Shown here one piece after another: positions 3,272 to 5,570 of a stretch of DNA of 5,570 bases (the first letter of the stretch is position 1; the number at the start of each line of letters is the position of its first letter). Under the pieces are notes generated by a model. It was given only the letters and a program-made list of their open reading frames with translations. It searched no databases and was not told where the DNA came from. The position numbers and the translations under genes are program-made. Source of the DNA: Chloroflexota bacterium (GTDB lineage: Bacteria > Chloroflexota > Chloroflexia > JAMDCE01); contig JAMDCE010000319.1 of assembly GCA_023489135.1 (NCBI GenBank), forward strand, positions 1-5,570. The letters run 5' to 3'.

Positions 3272-5570
3272 TCAAGGTGAGCCGTTGTAACTCATGGCCG
3301 CTCCGCTGGGGCCTATTGCATTCACCACAACGGCTATCGGCTGAGTTGAAATTATCCGGGCCGATCCGGCCCGACCTCCCAACGCCCCGCCTTGATAGAG
3401 CCCCCAGTAACCACGGCCCGCAATCGTCCGTGATGGGGAGCCAATAACGCCTCCGTCTTGATCGTAGTAGGTGACTGTCACGTCCGCGGAACTCTGACTC
3501 GCGTTTTCTATGCCGATGCCGCTACTCCAGCCCCCATAAGCGTTATCCATCACAAGTGGAATCTCCACCACCTGCGCTGGCTGGACTATGGCGCTATAGC
3601 CCATCGCATCCCCCGTGGTCGGAACCTCGTTTACTACTGCGGCTATTGCCGGCTGGCCAATATGCAGGAACGCCGACCCGGAAAATCCTACAGCCAGCCC
3701 AACTCCGCCTTGATAAAGGCCAGAGTAGCCTCCCCGCGGTACTTCTACCCACTGACTTCCTGCTTGCGCACCGTCGGCATCAAAGTACCAAACCTCCACG
3801 CCAGTCGGGCTTTGGTATGAATCGTGGATCGCACTCTGAACTCCGATCCCGGTGGTCCAACCGCCATACGCATTGTTGAGAACCACGGGTAGATAGAAGT
3901 CGTAACTCTCATTGAATAGGCCGTTATAGCTAATGGCTCGGCCCTTCTTATCCATTTCGTTGACCACGGCCGCAATTGGCTGGTCAGAAGTGATGATGGC
4001 CGTCCCAGTCCAATTGCCACCGAACTTACCCCCCTGGTAAAGACCCAGGTACCCGTTACCCTCTAAGATCGCCGAGTCCCAACGGGAGAAGGCTCCGTTC
4101 GCGCTGTAGTAGATGATGCTCACTGAGGCAAGCTTGGCCGAGGCATTTCTTATGGCGACGCCCGTTGACCAGCCTTCGTATGCATTGTCCATCACCACTG
4201 GCAGATAGACCGTTGTAGTAGGGGTGACCTCACCACTGTAGCTCATAGCGGAATGATCGGGGCCGACCTCATTCACGGTGGCCACGATTGGGACATTACT
4301 GAGAATGGCCGCCGATCCAGCCCAGTTGCCCCCAAACCTTCCGCCCTGGTAGACCCCAACGGAGCCGTTGGCCACGAGGTTGCGAGAGTCGGTCGTGACT
4401 ACGTTGCCGCCCCCGTCATAGTAGGCAATCTTAATCGTTGTAGGAGAGTCTGACGGGTTGCGGATGCTGAGGCCGGTGGTCCAGCCGCCATAAGCGTTGT
4501 CCAAGATAACCGGAAGGAACACGGCGTGAGTGAATTCAAGAGTGAAATCAGCGACCAGGGTAGTAGGCTGAGTGATGACTAGGGAGAGAGGGTTGTTAGC
4601 AACGCCTGCAGCACCGTTAACGGTCCAGTTTGTGAACGAATAACCCGCGGTCGCCTTGGCCGTAAAAGTGACCGAACCCATATAATTACGAGCGAGCGGC
4701 CGAACATCTCCTCCGGCCGCCGGATTGACCGAAACGTTGACCGGGTAGCTGGGCGGAATCACCACAGTCTTCACGTAGGCAGCGGATCGGCCGAACTCAA
4801 TGACGGAAAAGCCTGCCAAACGCACCTCTCCCTCTGGTCCGATAGCTAGAGCGTTAGCTGACTCGTCCAGCGGAGAGGAGTCGCGTATTCGCAAGAGAGT
4901 CGAGTAGAGGAGGTCAAAGGCTTCGCTTCCCGCGGGAGTAAGCCTGACCACGAATGAGAGTGTCTCCCCGGTAGTCAAGGTCGCGCTCCCGGGATCGATG
5001 ACTGGGAAGTCGTCGGAAGTGGTTGATCCCGCCACTAAGATATTCCCGCCCGCGTCGAGACCGATGCCGAGTCCGTGGTCGCCCCGGTCCCCGCCGAGAA
5101 ACGTTGAATAGAGAAGATCAGCGGATCCACTGCCCGCCGGGTCCAGCTTGGCGATAAACGCGTTGGAGTAGCCACCACCGAAAGAGCTGTTGTAGGCACC
5201 AACGGTTGTGGGGAACTGCGAGGACTCCGTCGAGCCGGTCAGGTAGGCCACACCAGAAGCATCTATCGTCACGGCCGTGGCCACATCGTCTGCGTGACTT
5301 CCTCCTAGAAAGGTGGAGTACAGTAGGTCGGCCCCCCCGGCTCCATTCAGCGCCAGCTTAGCCAGGAAAGCATCCGAGTATTTCACCTTGGGTGCGGAGG
5401 GACTAAGTTCCGGCTGGTAGGCGCCAGCGGTTGTAGGGAAATCGTCAGACGCGGTGAGGCCGCAGACGTAGACCGCGTTTGAGGGCCCGAGGGCAAGACC
5501 GTAGGCCCCATCGCGGAAGTATCCACCCAAGTAGGTGCCGTAGACGAGGGAGGCGCCAGCGGGGCCCAGC
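3272..5570 (-). CDS. Large SBBP-repeat surface protein with four C-terminal NAYGGW/YQGG repeats (N-terminus missing)
   Basis: 765 residues plus a TGA stop (3272-3274) are visible, and the frame stays open to the right edge. The TTG at 5528-5530 is internal to a conserved repeat and is not the start. Residues 1-268 hold four SBBP-type beta-propeller repeats, marked by LVYGTYLGG (8-16), LLYSTFLGG (82-90 and 152-160) and a decayed LLYSTLLRI (220-228), with SDDFPTT/SSQFPTT-like turns between them. Residues 275-344 resemble the divergent InlB B-repeat (FTAKATAGYSFTNWTVNG). Residues 350-765 are four tandem units of about 100 residues. One cysteine is seen in 765 residues, and the composition is rich in Gly, Ser, Thr, Ala and Val, as in exported beta-rich proteins. 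The visible C-terminus ends in a repeat (MSYNGSP) with no LPXTG, PEP-CTERM or membrane anchor. Secretion is therefore inferred; the signal peptide would lie off the window. Role probably adhesive or structural; no catalytic motif recognised. Confidence 0.85.
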   Translation of the reverse strand, partial: LGPAGASLVYGTYLGGYFRDGAYGLALGPSNAVYVCGLTASDDFPTTAGAYQPELSPSAPKVKYSDAFLAKLALNGAGGADLLYSTFLGGSHADDVATAVTIDASGVAYLTGSTESSQFPTTVGAYNSSFGGGYSNAFIAKLDPAGSGSADLLYSTFLGGDRGDHGLGIGLDAGGNILVAGSTTSDDFPVIDPGSATLTTGETLSFVVRLTPAGSEAFDLLYSTLLRIRDSSPLDESANALAIGPEGEVRLAGFSVIEFGRSAAYVKTVVIPPSYPVNVSVNPAAGGDVRPLARNYMGSVTFTAKATAGYSFTNWTVNGAAGVANNPLSLVITQPTTLVADFTLEFTHAVFLPVILDNAYGGWTTGLSIRNPSDSPTTIKIAYYDGGGNVVTTDSRNLVANGSVGVYQGGRFGGNWAGSAAILSNVPIVATVNEVGPDHSAMSYSGEVTPTTTVYLPVVMDNAYEGWSTGVAIRNASAKLASVSIIYYSANGAFSRWDSAILEGNGYLGLYQGGKFGGNWTGTAIITSDQPIAAVVNEMDKKGRAISYNGLFNESYDFYLPVVLNNAYGGWTTGIGVQSAIHDSYQSPTGVEVWYFDADGAQAGSQWVEVPRGGYSGLYQGGVGLAVGFSGSAFLHIGQPAIAAVVNEVPTTGDAMGYSAIVQPAQVVEIPLVMDNAYGGWSSGIGIENASQSSADVTVTYYDQDGGVIGSPSRTIAGRGYWGLYQGGALGGRAGSARIISTQPIAVVVNAIGPSGAAMSYNGSP
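3275..3568 (-). repeat. C-terminal repeat unit 4 (terminal)
   Basis: Residues 668-765. NAYGGW (676-681), SSGIGIENAS, VTYYDQDGG, LYQGG (YQGG 725-728), GSARII, then VVVNAIG, in which the Glu of the VNE motif is replaced by Ala. It ends AMSYNGSP, directly before the stop, so the protein finishes with the repeat and not with an anchor. Confidence 0.85.
3584..3895 (-). repeat. C-terminal repeat unit 3 (with insertion)
   Basis: Residues 559-662. NAYGGW (566-571) is followed by TTGIGVQSAIHDSYQSPTG, which is longer than the IRNAS region of the other units and lengthens the NAYGGW to YQGG distance to 53 residues. VVNEV and AMGYSA close the unit. Unit 3 to unit 4 spacing is therefore 110 residues instead of 104. 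Confidence 0.85.
3914..4210 (-). repeat. C-terminal repeat unit 2
   Basis: Residues 454-552. The marker is NAYEGW (462-467), with Glu replacing Gly, followed by STGVAIRN, IIYYSANG, LYQGG (YQGG 511-514), FGGNWTGTAII, VVNEM and AISYNG. It starts 104 residues after unit 1. Confidence 0.85.
4226..4522 (-). repeat. C-terminal repeat unit 1
   Basis: First of four tandem units, residues 350-448: VFLPVILDNAYGGW, then TTGLSIRN, YYDGGGN, VYQGG, GSAAI, VNEV and AMSYSG. NAYGGW at 358-363 and YQGG at 407-410 are 49 residues apart, as in units 2 and 4. Confidence 0.85.
4538..4747 (-). other. Divergent InlB B-repeat-like domain
   Basis: About 70 residues beginning YPVNVSVNPAAGGDV and containing GSVTFTAKATAGYSFTNWTVNG, followed by a strand ending TTLVADFTL. 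This pattern (G-x-V-x-L/F-x-A-x-P/T-A-x-G-Y-x-F-x-x-W) is that of the bacterial InlB B-like repeat domain in many secreted proteins. It separates the propeller from the C-terminal repeats. Confidence 0.75.
4766..5570 (-). repeat. SBBP beta-propeller repeat region
   Basis: Encodes at least four blade-like units of about 70 residues, each with a DLLYSTFLGG-type strand, a GIGLDAGGNILVAG-type strand and a DFPTT turn. The last unit is degenerate (LLRIRDSS in place of the LGG turn). Further blades probably lie beyond the right edge, since a full propeller needs six to eight. Confidence 0.8.

Noticed and set aside
3458..3820. 120-codon open frame on the + strand
   Set aside because: Opposite repeat units 3 and 4 of the surface protein; no conserved features.
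3275..4522. CRISPR array or DNA-level tandem repeat
   Set aside because: The periodic similarity is at protein level with about 312-bp units and diverged bases, in a continuous reading frame; no short identical direct repeats with unique spacers.
5528..5530. TTG as the start codon of the surface protein
   Set aside because: The frame continues upstream to the window edge, and those codons complete an SBBP motif (LVYGTYLGG), so this TTG is an internal leucine.

Overview
The window looks like the end of a metagenomic or draft-assembly contig from a moderately GC-rich, probably anaerobic bacterium. The first 15 bases are Illumina adapter rather than genome. The taxon cannot be fixed from the sequence. 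A Bacillus/eukaryote-type branched-chain aminotransferase, an HgdB-like dehydratase-activase-related protein and a long SBBP-repeat surface protein together would fit Chloroflexota or a Bacillota relative, but this is an inference.

Layout: (1) 1-15 adapter; (2) 16-176, + strand, the last 52 codons of a branched-chain amino acid aminotransferase (ilvE type); (3) 183-2348, - strand, a 721-residue in-frame fusion of two HgdB-like halves that are usually two adjacent genes. It converges on ilvE with only 6 bp between the stop codons, and the likely ilvE terminator (205-227) lies inside its last codons; (4) 2454-2807, - strand, a 117-residue zinc-ribbon plus DUF2007 protein, probably co-transcribed with the fusion from a strong extended -10 promoter at 2926-2953; (5) 2954-3271, a non-coding stretch with an 18-bp perfect palindrome, a distant matching half-site, a UUCG-capped hairpin and a possible interspersed repeat; (6) 3272-5570, - strand, the C-terminal 765 residues of a large, probably secreted protein. 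It has SBBP beta-propeller repeats, an InlB-B-like domain and four roughly 100-residue repeats marked by NAYGGW and YQGG. Its N-terminus lies beyond the right edge.

Functional reading: the DUF2007 and HgdB-like genes look like a two-gene operon for an iron-sulfur protein of unknown substrate. The fusion resembles a covalently joined HgdA/HgdB-type pair, but no BadF/HgdC-type ATPase is encoded here. The surface protein is a separate upstream transcription unit. The most notable items are the fused pseudo-heterodimer, the terminator embedded in an opposing reading frame, the palindrome/half-site/promoter arrangement, and the repeat array of the surface protein. I did not find convincing evidence of a defence system, mobile element, CRISPR array or RNA gene.
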